DNA of 64,000 nucleotides, taken from NCBI RefSeq assembly GCF_900174485.1, contig NZ_LT837803.1, positions 2,929,305 to 2,993,304 on the forward strand. Direction: 5' to 3'. A program made the translations under genes and the position numbers. Origin of the DNA: Sterolibacterium denitrificans (GTDB lineage: Bacteria; Pseudomonadota; Gammaproteobacteria; Burkholderiales; Rhodocyclaceae). Below, piece after piece: positions 27,786-38,109 of the stretch (within the stretch, counting starts at the first letter, position 1; each line of letters starts with the position of its first letter). The notes under the pieces were generated by a model. It was given only the letters and a program-made list of their open reading frames with translations, was not told the DNA's origin and searched no databases.

Positions 27786-29759
27786 TTAGAAGTGATAGGT
27801 CGCGTTGAAGGCGACGAGATCACGATCCGAATAGCTGTTCATCGTATGCGAACGCAGATCGTAATCGCCCAGCCACCACGTTGCCGACACACCCAGCGTC
27901 AGGTTCTGGCGATAGGTGAAATTGGCATCGATACTGGTCCGCGCGCTGCCCTTGCCCATCAGACCGCTGTTCCAGCCGCCCTGCACGGCACCATTCCCCA
28001 CCAGTTGGCGCCAGTAGAAGACCGGAATCGACAGATCCCATTCCGGCCAGGGAGTGTAGTCGAACTGCGCGCGCACGACATAGGCCGCCGCATTCTTGTC
28101 GAAACGCGGCTCGGCTGGGCCGATGACGTCTTCAACCGACATGCCCGCGAACTTCGGATTGGTCTTGACCTGGTTGAGTATCCAGGGATTGACCGAATAA
28201 CCCGGCTTTTCGAAGCTGTTGAGGTGCTGCAACGCCAGCTCGCCACCGAGAATCACGTTATCCGCCCTGGTCGCTCCCCAAAGGAAGTTGCCGCCCGACC
28301 AGGCGCGCAGGAAGGACACGTTGCCGCTGGTGATATTGGCTCGCGCCAGGTTGTAGTGCAGATTGTTGATCATCATCGGCGCGCCACGGCGATAGGACAG
28401 CTCGCCTGCCACCTGCCAGTCACCGAACAGGGTCGAGAAGCTGCCACCCAGCAGCTTGACGTCGTTCATGTAACGGACGGCAAAGTTCGAGTTGAACGGC
28501 GTCAGCGCGTTGATCAGATACTCCAGTATTTGCGCGTTGGGATTTGGATTCGGCCCATCGAAATAAGCGAGACCGCCACCTTTCTTCGCATACGGCGTAC
28601 CAAAACCAAACTCAGGGAAGCCGACGGTTTCCGTGTAGTTCAGGTAATACAGCCCGACATCGGTCATGTCGGTCAACTGATACTTGGCCGCCAGACCCCA
28701 CTGACCTTTCGAGGTGCGCCCGATATCCTCCGCCCGCCAGGCGCCGTAGTTACCCCAGCCATTCAAGCCCCCCAACTGCAGCCAGCCTAGAGGAATGGTA
28801 ATGGGGGAAGTATTCGGCAGGAGTTGCAGTTGGGCTGCCAGATTGCTGCCATTGAACCCGGCCAGGCCCTCCCAGGGAAACGCCGACTGGAAGCTCGCAC
28901 CCGGCCCAAGGAAGTCGCTGGCACTGAAGTAGGTTCCGACCGGCGCCAGCTCGGTTTCACGGAAGCGCCACTTCTTGTAGGCCATCACCGTCAACTTTTC
29001 ACTGATGCCCAGGGTGCCGTAAATCTGCTCCGTCGGCAAAAAGGCTTCCTGTGCCGGCACCCCCGGCGTCATGCCCTTGACCTGATCCATCGGGTTCATC
29101 GAAGAACCGATCCCCTGGAAGAACAGGCCCTCACCCCAGTTGACCACCTGACGACCGACCTTGACGAACAGCGGGTAACTCCCGTCATCCCCCAGTTTCC
29201 AACGCCCCTGAACATAGGCATCGAGCAGACGCGTGCGCTGGCCGATCAGACGCCGCGCTTCTTCGGAGTATTCGTTGTGTGGTCCGGTACCGTTGAATGT
29301 ACCCGGTGCATTGTGGTCGTTGGTCTGGAACAGCTTGGCATCGCGGAAGGCGTTCACCCGGGCAAAGGCACGGTAGTTGTCCTTCGTCACATTCACATCC
29401 ATCAGGGCGCTGACACGGTTGCTGATCGTACCGTGTTTGTTGGCGACCAACTGGCCATCGTCAGTGTTGTTCTTGCTTTCCATCTGGGTGAACACATCGA
29501 CCGCCGGGCCCCACATGCTGCCTGTCAGCGGCCAGGTCTTTTTCACCACCCCCGGCGATCTGGAATACTCCGTTTTGTAGTTTTCCATGCGCAGAGGTTC
29601 GGCCAGGCGCTTCAGGTTCTGATAGCTGACCTGCAGCGACACATCGATGACCGTGCCATCGTCAAGCTTGATCGGCTCGAAAGCGAGCGCCGAACCACCA
29701 TACATCGCCAGTAATGCAGGCAACACTTTTGTAACCAAGCCGGTTGATTTGCGATTCAT
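27786..29759 (-). CDS. DUF1302-family outer-membrane protein
   Basis: About 657 residues. The start MNRKSTGLVTKVLP follows GGGGGGAGTGC; an upstream in-frame start has no such site. A signal peptide ends near GGSALA-FEPIKLDDG. The rest is rich in amphipathic strands (for example YPLFVKVGRQVVNWGEGLFF and the closing FNATYHF with terminal aromatic), as in a beta-barrel. DUF1302 proteins are often encoded with DUF1329 lipoproteins and RND transporters in organisms that take up or export hydrophobic compounds; no DUF1329 gene is seen here. It is separated from the YCF48 gene by a terminator but shares orientation. Pore or uptake function is inferred. Confidence 0.86.
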   Translation of the reverse strand: MNRKSTGLVTKVLPALLAMYGGSALAFEPIKLDDGTVIDVSLQVSYQNLKRLAEPLRMENYKTEYSRSPGVVKKTWPLTGSMWGPAVDVFTQMESKNNTDDGQLVANKHGTISNRVSALMDVNVTKDNYRAFARVNAFRDAKLFQTNDHNAPGTFNGTGPHNEYSEEARRLIGQRTRLLDAYVQGRWKLGDDGSYPLFVKVGRQVVNWGEGLFFQGIGSSMNPMDQVKGMTPGVPAQEAFLPTEQIYGTLGISEKLTVMAYKKWRFRETELAPVGTYFSASDFLGPGASFQSAFPWEGLAGFNGSNLAAQLQLLPNTSPITIPLGWLQLGGLNGWGNYGAWRAEDIGRTSKGQWGLAAKYQLTDMTDVGLYYLNYTETVGFPEFGFGTPYAKKGGGLAYFDGPNPNPNAQILEYLINALTPFNSNFAVRYMNDVKLLGGSFSTLFGDWQVAGELSYRRGAPMMINNLHYNLARANITSGNVSFLRAWSGGNFLWGATRADNVILGGELALQHLNSFEKPGYSVNPWILNQVKTNPKFAGMSVEDVIGPAEPRFDKNAAAYVVRAQFDYTPWPEWDLSIPVFYWRQLVGNGAVQGGWNSGLMGKGSARTSIDANFTYRQNLTLGVSATWWLGDYDLRSHTMNSYSDRDLVAFNATYHF

Positions 29760-31469
<1,710 letters not shown>

Positions 31470-31599
31470 ACGACTGTCCGACAGAAACAACCAGGATCAA
31501 CCAAGTACAAACTGCAAATCAGAAATCACGACAAACCTCCCGCAGCGGCAGCAGCGCCTGCATCGCTTGCCGCAGCGGAATAATTCAAAGGGAACGGAG

Positions 31600-32382
31600 A
31601 TGGCATTCAAAGGAAAAGTGGCCTTGGTCACCGGCGGCGCCAGCGGCATGGGGCAACTCGACGCCCTGCGTCTGGCACGCGCAGGCGCCCAGGTTGCGAT
31701 CATGGATCTCAACGACAAGGGCCTGCAGGAAACGGCCGCGCAATCGCCGAACATCAAACCTTATCGCTGCGACGTCAGCAATCTGGAAGAAGTGCGTGCC
31801 GTGGTCGGGCAGATCGAGAAGGAAGTCGGCCCCATCGACCGCCTGGTGCATTGCGCCGCCATCATGCCGGGACAGTCGATCAAGGACATGCCCGCCGAGC
31901 TCCACAACAAGGTGATGGCAATCAACTACTTCGGCACGGTAAACCTCACCAAGACGGTGATGCCGCTGATGGAAGCGCGTGGCGGCGGCGACATCATCCT
32001 GTATGGTTCGATGGCCGGCTCCGTGCTCACCCACAATCTGGGCGCCTACAGCGCAACCAAGGCGGCGATCAATGCCTGGGCGGAAACACTGGTGCGCGAA
32101 AACCTGGACAGCCCGATCCGTTTCCTTCTGGTCTGCCCGCCGATGGTCAATACGCCGCTGGTCAACCAAGCAACGGAGCATGGCCCGGAAAGCCTCAAGG
32201 ACTCCGCCAAAACGGGCAAGAACATGGCCCAGCCGCAGGAAATCATCGATGCCGTCGAAGCCGCACTGGAACGCGGCGACTGGGTCGTGCGGCCCAAGCC
32301 CGCCGGCTTCATGATGCTCTGGCGCCGCCTGTTTCCAGGTTCGCTATGGTGGGTGATGGAGAAAGCCAACAAGGTCAAGTAG
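31600..32382 (+). CDS. Short-chain dehydrogenase/reductase
   Basis: A 260-residue SDR starting MAFKGKVALVTGGASGMG; AAAGGGAACGGAG precedes the ATG. The cofactor motif TGGASGMGQ is near residues 10-18. The catalytic Ser is in ILYGSMAGSVL and Tyr/Lys in YSATKAAINAW. The C-terminal helix carries a hydrophobic, basic stretch (MMLWRRLFPGSLWWVMEKANK), suggesting membrane contact or a lipophilic substrate. It is probably co-transcribed with the phosphotransferase gene and ends at a strong terminator. Confidence 0.88.
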   Translation: MAFKGKVALVTGGASGMGQLDALRLARAGAQVAIMDLNDKGLQETAAQSPNIKPYRCDVSNLEEVRAVVGQIEKEVGPIDRLVHCAAIMPGQSIKDMPAELHNKVMAINYFGTVNLTKTVMPLMEARGGGDIILYGSMAGSVLTHNLGAYSATKAAINAWAETLVRENLDSPIRFLLVCPPMVNTPLVNQATEHGPESLKDSAKTGKNMAQPQEIIDAVEAALERGDWVVRPKPAGFMMLWRRLFPGSLWWVMEKANKVK

Positions 32383-32405
32383 CCCCGCCTCGCGGCTCAT
32401 TGTCC

Positions 32406-32446
32406 AAAACGGCACCCCGCATTTTGCGGCGTGCCGTTTTCTTTTG
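32406..32446 (+). terminator. Rho-independent terminator after the SDR gene
   Basis: AAAACGGCAC and GTGCCGTTTT pair, with a second inner stem CCGC/GCGG, followed by CTTTT. It lies 24 bp after the stop codon and also has an A-run on the left, so it could act in both directions. Confidence 0.85.
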
Positions 32447-32535
32447 TCCGCCGCGCCCCGGCAGCCGAAATTGGACATAAAAATAGCCAGCTGCATCCAG
32501 CCGGCTATTTTCAATGCACTGATTTTTGATTTGTT

Positions 32536-32612
<77 letters not shown>

Positions 32613-32699
32613 AACCGATGACACCATGATCCTTGCGCGACCCTCCGGGAAAGGGGGAAAACCGCCGTACCGGCCGTTCACCAGGTTGCGCGAATGAAG

Positions 32700-33683
32700 C
32701 TAGTGATTCCGCGCTATCGCAAAGGCCGCTAATTCTAGCAGGGCTTTTTTGTAATTTGAAGCTTTTAATGTGTCGAGCGCCAAAATGGCTTGCTCAACTT
32801 CGTACTCGGCCTGCTTGCGAGTCACGGTCAGTGCGTCGGTACTCTGAATCGCGGCCAGAACCTGGCTGAACTGTTCGCGCCCGCCGGAAAGCAGCGCATT
32901 GCGCACACACTCGGCCTGCGCCGCGTTGCCATGCTGCATGACGTGAATCAGCGGCAGGGTCGGCTTGCCTTCGGCCAGGTCGTCCCCCAGGTGCTTGCCG
33001 GTATCGGCTTCCTCGCCGGAATAATCGAGCACATCGTCGATCAACTGAAAGGCCGTCCCCAAATGCATGCCGTAACGCGCCAGCCGCTCTTCCATGTCGG
33101 CATCGGCGCCGCCCAGCAACGCCCCGAGACGGGCGGCCGCTTCAAACAGCTTGGCCGTCTTGTAGCGGATCACCTGCAGATAGGCTTCGATTTCGATATC
33201 GACATTGCGGCAATTCATCAACTGCAGCACTTCGCCTTCGGCAATCACGTTGGTGGCGTCGGCAAGTACCTGCATGACGCGCATGTCGTCCGCCACCAGC
33301 ATCATCTGAAAGGCGCGGGAATACAAAAAATCACCCACCAGCACGCTGGCCGCATTGCCGAACAAGGCATTCGCGGTTTCCTGCCCGCGCCTGAGTTCCG
33401 ACTCATCGACGACATCGTCGTGCAGCAGGGTGGCGGTATGGATGAACTCGACCACGGCGGCGAGTTCATGCCGATGGCTGCCTCGATACTCGAGCGCACC
33501 CGCCGTAAGCAGCACCAGCGCCGGACGCAGCCGCTTGCCGCCGCCGGCAATGATGTACTCGGCAACCTGGCGAATCAGGAGGACATCGGAATGCAATCGG
33601 GCGCGGATGACCCGATCGACCTCGCGCATGTCGGATTCGATCAATGCGCTGACGGAGGTCAAGGAAGAAGCGGAGGACACTAG
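32700..33683 (-). CDS. ispB: Polyprenyl (octaprenyl) diphosphate synthase
   Basis: About 327 residues from a GTG; a TTG 51 bp upstream or one 21 bp downstream are alternatives and no site has a clear ribosome sequence. The family motifs are complete: GGGKRLRPAL, the first Asp-rich motif LLHDDVVDE and the second LIDDVLDYSGE. It extends an isoprenoid chain for the ubiquinone side chain. The residues around the first motif fit long-chain enzymes. It is transcribed away from tRNA-Phe and toward tRNA-Pro. Enzyme class is firm; chain length is not readable. Confidence 0.92.
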   Translation of the reverse strand, partial: LVSSASSLTSVSALIESDMREVDRVIRARLHSDVLLIRQVAEYIIAGGGKRLRPALVLLTAGALEYRGSHRHELAAVVEFIHTATLLHDDVVDESELRRGQETANALFGNAASVLVGDFLYSRAFQMMLVADDMRVMQVLADATNVIAEGEVLQLMNCRNVDIEIEAYLQVIRYKTAKLFEAAARLGALLGGADADMEERLARYGMHLGTAFQLIDDVLDYSGEEADTGKHLGDDLAEGKPTLPLIHVMQHGNAAQAECVRNALLSGGREQFSQVLAAIQSTDALTVTRKQAEYEVEQAILALDTLKASNYKKALLELAAFAIARNH

Positions 33684-33807
33684 CGGCAATTCTCGGAAAA
33701 CCGCGATGTTAGGCGGCACCCGCCGACGCGTCAAGCCATTTTGCAGGCCAAGCGGTTTACTCGAAACATCAAGCCCGCTATAATCCGCGCTCTCAATGCT
33801 TCAGCAT

Positions 33808-33883
33808 GGCCAGTTAGCTCAGTTGGTAGAGCAGCGGATTGAAAATCCGCGTGTCCGTGGTTCGATTCCGCGACTGGCCACCA
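33808..33883 (+). tRNA. tRNA-Phe (anticodon GAA)
   Basis: 76 nt with CCA: acceptor GGCCAGT with ACTGGCC, anticodon arm GCGGA-TTGAAAA-TCCGC, T-arm CGTGGTTCGATTCCGCG. The 3' end and following terminator are duplicated at 36686-36741, consistent with use as an integration site. Confidence 0.97.
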
Positions 33884-33935
33884 CTATTCAGCGCCCAACC
33901 GTTTGCGGTTGGGCGTTTTCATTTCTACCTCCCAC
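33879..33935 (+). repeat. tRNA-Phe 3' end and terminator, left copy of island direct repeat
   Basis: After CACCA the sequence has a terminator hairpin (CGCCCAACCG and CGGTTGGGCG, TTTG loop, then TTTTC). The block CACCA-nn-ATTC-nn-CGCCCAACCGTTT recurs at 36686 with the whole hairpin and the following TTTTCATTT. It terminates tRNA-Phe and bounds the AbiE island. Confidence 0.78.
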
Positions 33936-33939
33936 ACAC

Positions 33940-34037
33940 ACGACACGCGGGGTGCAGTAACTTTGGTTCGGGTTCTGGGGCCGAGGGGTGAAGGGATGGG
34001 CACAGGCATTGCAGGTTTTCTCCATACGAGTCTCCAT
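33940..34037 (-). pseudogene. Truncated zinc-ribbon protein fragment
   Basis: On the minus strand a frame beginning METRMEKTCNACAHPF continues FTPRPQNPNQSYC and is then lost at the island border. The pattern C-x2-C-x4-FTPRPQNPNQ-x-YC is that of a small zinc-finger protein family of unknown function whose members continue with a Cys and an arginine-rich stretch. Here that continuation is missing, so it looks like a gene cut by insertion or deletion at the repeat. Identification rests on remembered family pattern. Confidence 0.4.
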
Positions 34038-34191
34038 GAAAAAGACTGTATGGAAACGCCCTCTGAGCAGGAGGATAGCTTGCCAGCGAGCAGCCAGATC
34101 CTTCTGCGGCATCATTTTCTCTTCAACCTTTGGCCCCCGTGGGCGTTTGCCGGACTCGGGGCGCTGGTGCTGTTAACAATGAGAGTCGAGC

Positions 34192-34251
34192 TGTAGAAGT
34201 ATATTAAAAGCGTAGATATTTGTATATTAGACGAACAATGACGCTTCTACA
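34192..34251. promoter_or_regulatory. Inverted repeat flanking the abiE promoter
   Basis: TGTAGAAG at 34192-34199 and CTTCTACA at 34244-34251 are exact inverted repeats about 44 bp apart, enclosing very AT-rich sequence (TATATTAAAA, TGTATATTAG). AbiEi antitoxins repress their promoter by binding inverted repeats, so these are likely operator arms. Confidence 0.55.
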
Positions 34252-34308
34252 AATTGACCAAGTACATTGTGAGCGCCATAATTCGCAAAATATGAGATTA
34301 AATGCGCC

Positions 34309-35130
34309 ATGGGAAACGTAAGCCATCACCTGTCTGGTCTAGGCAAGCTTGACCGCGAGCGCTTGTCCGCCGTCATGCGCGGCACAAAGGGAACGATCAC
34401 CAACGAGCAAGCCGCTAGGGTCATGGGGCTTGACCAGGCTGACGCATCGAAGCTGCTGGCACGGTGGTGCAAGAAGGGCTGGTTGTCGCGGGTAGCTCGA
34501 GGGCTTTACGTGCCTGTGCCGTTGGAGGCCGAGCGGTCTGATTTGCCACTCGAAGATTCCTGGCTGGTCGCCGTCAGTCTCTACTCGCCGTGCTACATCG
34601 GCGGCTGGAGTGCGGCTGAGCATTGGGATCTGACCGAACAGATTTTTCGGACGACGGTGGTGATGACCACGACGCGTCCACGGAATAGAAAGCCCACGCT
34701 CAAAGGGGCGGCATTTTGGCTCTCCACCATTGCTCCGGAAAAAATGTTCGGCCTGAAGACGGTTTGGCGTGGATCGGTAAAAGTCTCCGTTTCCGACCCC
34801 AGCAGAACCATGCTGGACATGTTGTCCGATCCCCAGCTTGGCGGTGGCATTCGGTCCGTCCAGGACATGTTCAGAAACTACCTCGGTTCCGATGCCAAGA
34901 ACCTCGGCCAGTTGATGGAGTATGCCGAGCGTCTGGGCAACGGCGCGGTATTCAAACGCCTAGGGTTTCTGTTGGAAACAAACGCTCCGCAGGAGGCCGA
35001 GGCAATCGAACGATGCCAGCGCCATCTGACGATGGGCAACGCGCGCATCGATCCGAAAATGCCTGCCGAGGCATTGGTGGTGCGGTGGCGACTCTGGGTG
35101 CCTCACGACTGGAAGACGGGGGTGAAGTGA
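34309..35130 (+). CDS. abiEi: Type IV antitoxin AbiEi
   Basis: A 273-residue protein. The N-terminal winged helix (TITNEQAARVMGLDQADASKLLARWCKKGWLSRVARGLYVPVP) is the AbiEi DNA-binding domain. The C-terminal antitoxin domain includes YIGGWSAAEHWDLTEQ and VSVSDPSRTMLDML. It represses the operon and counters the AbiEii nucleotidyltransferase without binding it directly. Its stop overlaps the GTG start of abiEii (GTGA). The system was first known as an abortive-infection phage defence. An inverted repeat in its promoter fits autoregulation. Confidence 0.92.
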   Translation: MGNVSHHLSGLGKLDRERLSAVMRGTKGTITNEQAARVMGLDQADASKLLARWCKKGWLSRVARGLYVPVPLEAERSDLPLEDSWLVAVSLYSPCYIGGWSAAEHWDLTEQIFRTTVVMTTTRPRNRKPTLKGAAFWLSTIAPEKMFGLKTVWRGSVKVSVSDPSRTMLDMLSDPQLGGGIRSVQDMFRNYLGSDAKNLGQLMEYAERLGNGAVFKRLGFLLETNAPQEAEAIERCQRHLTMGNARIDPKMPAEALVVRWRLWVPHDWKTGVK

Positions 35131-36551
35131 TCGAAAAGCAGGAAATCTCGGAATTGGCGCGCGAGCTTTCGCTGGATTTGCACGTCGTCGAAAAGGATTA
35201 CGTCCTCGGCTGGCTGCTCGCCGGCATTGCCGCGAACCCCGAGCTCTCGGAAAACTGGGTTTTCAAGGGTGGAACATGCTTGAAGAAATGCTACTTTGAG
35301 ACGTACCGGTTTTCCGAGGATCTGGATTTCACGGTGACCGAGGAAGCCCAGCTCGACGAGGACTACCTGCTGCAGGCATTCCGTCAAATGGCGGAATGGG
35401 TCTATGAGCAGAGCGGCATCGAGATTCCTGGAGAACAGATTCGGTTCAAGTTGTCAGTGCTCGACGGCGGTCGGTACGCGGAGGGGCGCGTCTATTACGT
35501 CGGCCCTCTCATGCAGAAGCGCAATCTGGCTCGGATCAAGTTCGATCTGACCAGCAAGGAGAAGCTCGTACTACCGCCACAGAAAAGAGCTGTCCATCAT
35601 CCGTACAGCGACTGCCCGGATGATGGTATCCATGTCTTGAGCTACTGTTTCGAGGAAGTGTTTGCCGAGAAGATTAGGGCCTTGGCAGAACGGGAGCGTC
35701 CGCGCGATCTGTACGACGTCGTGCATCTATACCGGCATGATGAGATTCAGCCCGATCGGGGTGTGGTACTCAAAACACTGCAGGAAAAATGCGCGTTCAA
35801 GGGTATCCCCGTCCCGACCATTGGGAGCCTGCAGCGCGAGGATGCCAAGATCAAGTTGGCCGCCGAATGGGAGGACATGCTTGCCCATCAGTTACCCGTC
35901 TTGCCGGACCTCGAGCAGTTCTGGAATGAGATCCCGAATGTTTTTCGCTGGCTTCATGGCGATGTCGAAAAGCCCTCACTGGCATCGGCGCCAATCGTTG
36001 GGTCGTTGGACAATGCGTGGCAACCGCCCGCAATGGTCTATGCATGGCGCACAGCAGTCCCGCTGGAGTCCGTGAGATTCGCTGCCGCCAACCGCCTGTG
36101 CGTCAATTTGCGTTATCAGGACTCTTGGCGACTGATCGAGCCGTACTCGCTACGCCGCAGCATGGACGGAAACCTGCTGCTTTGTGCCGTCAAGCATGAA
36201 ACCGGGGAATCCAGAACTTACCGGGTGGATCGGATTCAAGGTGTCGAGGTCAGCAGAACGCCATTCACCCCCCGGTACCAGATTGAGCTGACCCCGACCG
36301 GGCCATTGGCGGCACTGCCCGTTCAACGCCTTGCCGCACCAAGACAATCAATCAACTCGAGACCAAGGGTCTCGGGCAGCCCCACAAGAACGTTGACCGG
36401 GCAGACTGGGCCCACCTATGTGTTCAAGTGTCCGAGTTGCGGGAAGCAATTCCGCCGAAAAACCTATGACGCAACATTGTCATCCCACAAGAACAAAAAT
36501 GGCTTCCAGTGCTTCGGGGGCTTCGGTTCGTTGGTGAAAACGGAATATTGA
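35127..36551 (+). CDS. abiEii: AbiEii nucleotidyltransferase toxin with WYL-like and zinc-finger extensions
   Basis: A 474-residue protein with a GTG start coupled to abiEi. Residues 45-75 carry the nucleotidyltransferase core FKGGTCLKKCYF and RFSEDLDFTV; a later catalytic segment reads AEKIRALAERERPRDLYDV (about 185-205). AbiEii proteins are usually about 300 residues, so roughly 170 are extra. Residues 316-383 (RFAAANRLCVNLRYQD, IEPYSLRRSMDGNLLLCA) look like a WYL domain. The last 45 residues hold CPSCGKQFRRK and later His and Cys, a possible zinc finger. The toxin modifies tRNA or another RNA; the added domains may sense a ligand or nucleic acid. The core call is firm, the extensions are pattern readings. 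Confidence 0.87.
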   Translation: MIEKQEISELARELSLDLHVVEKDYVLGWLLAGIAANPELSENWVFKGGTCLKKCYFETYRFSEDLDFTVTEEAQLDEDYLLQAFRQMAEWVYEQSGIEIPGEQIRFKLSVLDGGRYAEGRVYYVGPLMQKRNLARIKFDLTSKEKLVLPPQKRAVHHPYSDCPDDGIHVLSYCFEEVFAEKIRALAERERPRDLYDVVHLYRHDEIQPDRGVVLKTLQEKCAFKGIPVPTIGSLQREDAKIKLAAEWEDMLAHQLPVLPDLEQFWNEIPNVFRWLHGDVEKPSLASAPIVGSLDNAWQPPAMVYAWRTAVPLESVRFAAANRLCVNLRYQDSWRLIEPYSLRRSMDGNLLLCAVKHETGESRTYRVDRIQGVEVSRTPFTPRYQIELTPTGPLAALPVQRLAAPRQSINSRPRVSGSPTRTLTGQTGPTYVFKCPSCGKQFRRKTYDATLSSHKNKNGFQCFGGFGSLVKTEY

Positions 36552-36685
36552 AAATCGGCATCAGGTACGTGGGCGGGCGTGGTAGAAGCCCGGCCGCTCT
36601 CCTCTGAAGCCCCTTCTGGTTGTGATTCTTCCTACAATACCCGAAATGCTTCAAGACACTGGTTCTTTCGGTGAGGGTTCTCCGT

Positions 36686-36741
36686 CACCAGAATTCGACG
36701 CCCAACCGTTTCCGGTTGGGCGTTTTCATTTGCGCTTCCCA
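36686..36741 (+). repeat. Right copy of the tRNA-Phe end/terminator repeat
   Basis: CACCA-nn-ATTC-nn-CGCCCAACCGTTT, the complementary CGGTTGGGCG and TTTTCATTT match 33879-33927 with few changes. It lies 134 bp after abiEii. Upstream of it the body of a tRNA is absent apart from GGTTC-like sequence, so this is a duplicated end, not a second tRNA. The rest of the 334-bp gap to the next gene shows no gene. Confidence 0.72.
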
Positions 36742-36885
36742 AAATTGCATTGCCTTGCCCGTCAATCAGATCGACAGCGCGGTCGCCGATTACCCGCAAC
36801 CGCCGGATACGGCGCGGTCATCCCGGCCGGACATGAAACAGACGGCGAATTTGTTGACGGCACGCGCGAACAAGCGCGTCAGCGC

Positions 36886-38088
36886 TCATTCCGTGCGCAA
36901 AGCCTCGACCGCGTCCATGCTTGCGGCGCGGCGTGCGGGCAGGACGCCGGCGAGCAGGCCGATGGCGATGGCGATTCCTTCGGCAAGCGCGACGAACTCC
37001 AGCGGGGTATGCACCGGCAGGTCGGGCAGCGTGGCGTGAATGATTTGCGCCAGGCCGATGCCGATCGCCAGGCCGAGGAATCCACCGATGGCCGAGAGCA
37101 CCACGGCTTCGCCGAGGAAGATGCCAAGGATGGTGCGGCGTGGCGCGCCGAGTGCGACCATCAGGCCGATTTCACTGGTACGCTCGGTGACGGCGATGGT
37201 CATGATGGTCACGATGCCCACCCCGCCGACGAGCAGGGAGATGCTGCCCAGCGCGCCCACCGCCATGGTCAGGATGTTGAGGATCTTCGACAGCGAACGC
37301 AGCATGTCGGCCTGGGTGATCAGGGTGAAGTCCTCGCGGCCATGCCGCGCCTTGAGCGTCGTTTTGATGGCGGCGGAGACATGATCCACCGAAACATTCT
37401 CCGGATAGGCGACGCGGATTTCCGATACGCCATCGCGGTTGTAGAGTTCCATCGCGCGGGCGGCCGGGATGAACAGCGTGTCATCGACATCCACGCCGAG
37501 TACTTGTCCGCGCGCCTCGAGTACGCCGATCACCGTGAATTGCATGTTGCCGATGCGTACCCGTTCGCCCAGCGGATTGGCGTCGCCGAACAATTCCCGC
37601 TTGAGCTTGGCGCCCAGCACCGCCAGCGAGCGGGCGCTGCCCGATTCTTCACGCGGGAGAAACTGGCCGATGCGAATGGCGATCGTCACCACCTTGGGCA
37701 TGTCGGCGCCCACGCCGTAGAGCGTCGTGCGGCGCACGCGCCCATTTCCGGAGACTTCCGAATTGCCCCAGATCCACGGCGTCACGGCGAGGATGTTGGG
37801 CAGATGCTGGAGCGCTCGCGCATCCTCGATGGTCAGCGGCCGCACCGAGCTGGGAATGCCGCTGGCGTGCTGGCCGCCGGTCTTGGTCTTGCCCGGTGAA
37901 ATGAAAATGGTGTTGGTGCCGAACTGGCTGAATTCACTGAGGATGAAACGGTGGATGCCTTCGCCGATGGAAGTCAGCAGGATCACCGCCGCGATGCCGA
38001 CGGCAATGCCCAACAGCGTCAGAAAGCTGCGCAGACGCTGTGCCGTGATGGCACGCAAGGCAAGCAGGATGCTGTCGCTGGTTCTCAT
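36886..38088 (-). CDS. MacB-like ABC transporter permease
   Basis: A 400-residue FtsX/MacB-type permease. TM1 is near residues 20-40 (FLTLLGIAVGIAAVILLTSIGEG), followed by a large periplasmic MacB core domain and three TM segments near 280-305, 335-355 and 365-390. The characteristic ERTSEIGLMVALGAPRRTI and GVLPARRAASMDAVEALRTE are present. It ends a four-gene minus-strand operon (adaptor, ATPase, permease, permease). Two separate permeases suggest a heterodimeric exporter. Such systems export lipoproteins, peptides or macrolides; substrate unknown. Confidence 0.9.
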   Translation of the reverse strand: MRTSDSILLALRAITAQRLRSFLTLLGIAVGIAAVILLTSIGEGIHRFILSEFSQFGTNTIFISPGKTKTGGQHASGIPSSVRPLTIEDARALQHLPNILAVTPWIWGNSEVSGNGRVRRTTLYGVGADMPKVVTIAIRIGQFLPREESGSARSLAVLGAKLKRELFGDANPLGERVRIGNMQFTVIGVLEARGQVLGVDVDDTLFIPAARAMELYNRDGVSEIRVAYPENVSVDHVSAAIKTTLKARHGREDFTLITQADMLRSLSKILNILTMAVGALGSISLLVGGVGIVTIMTIAVTERTSEIGLMVALGAPRRTILGIFLGEAVVLSAIGGFLGLAIGIGLAQIIHATLPDLPVHTPLEFVALAEGIAIAIGLLAGVLPARRAASMDAVEALRTE

Positions 38089-38109
38089 GGCTGCGTCGTC
38101 ATGCGCTCA

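Noticed and set aside
36686..36741. A second tRNA-Phe gene downstream of abiEii.
   Set aside because: Only the 3' CACCA-like end and the terminator are present; no acceptor or anticodon arm is found upstream.
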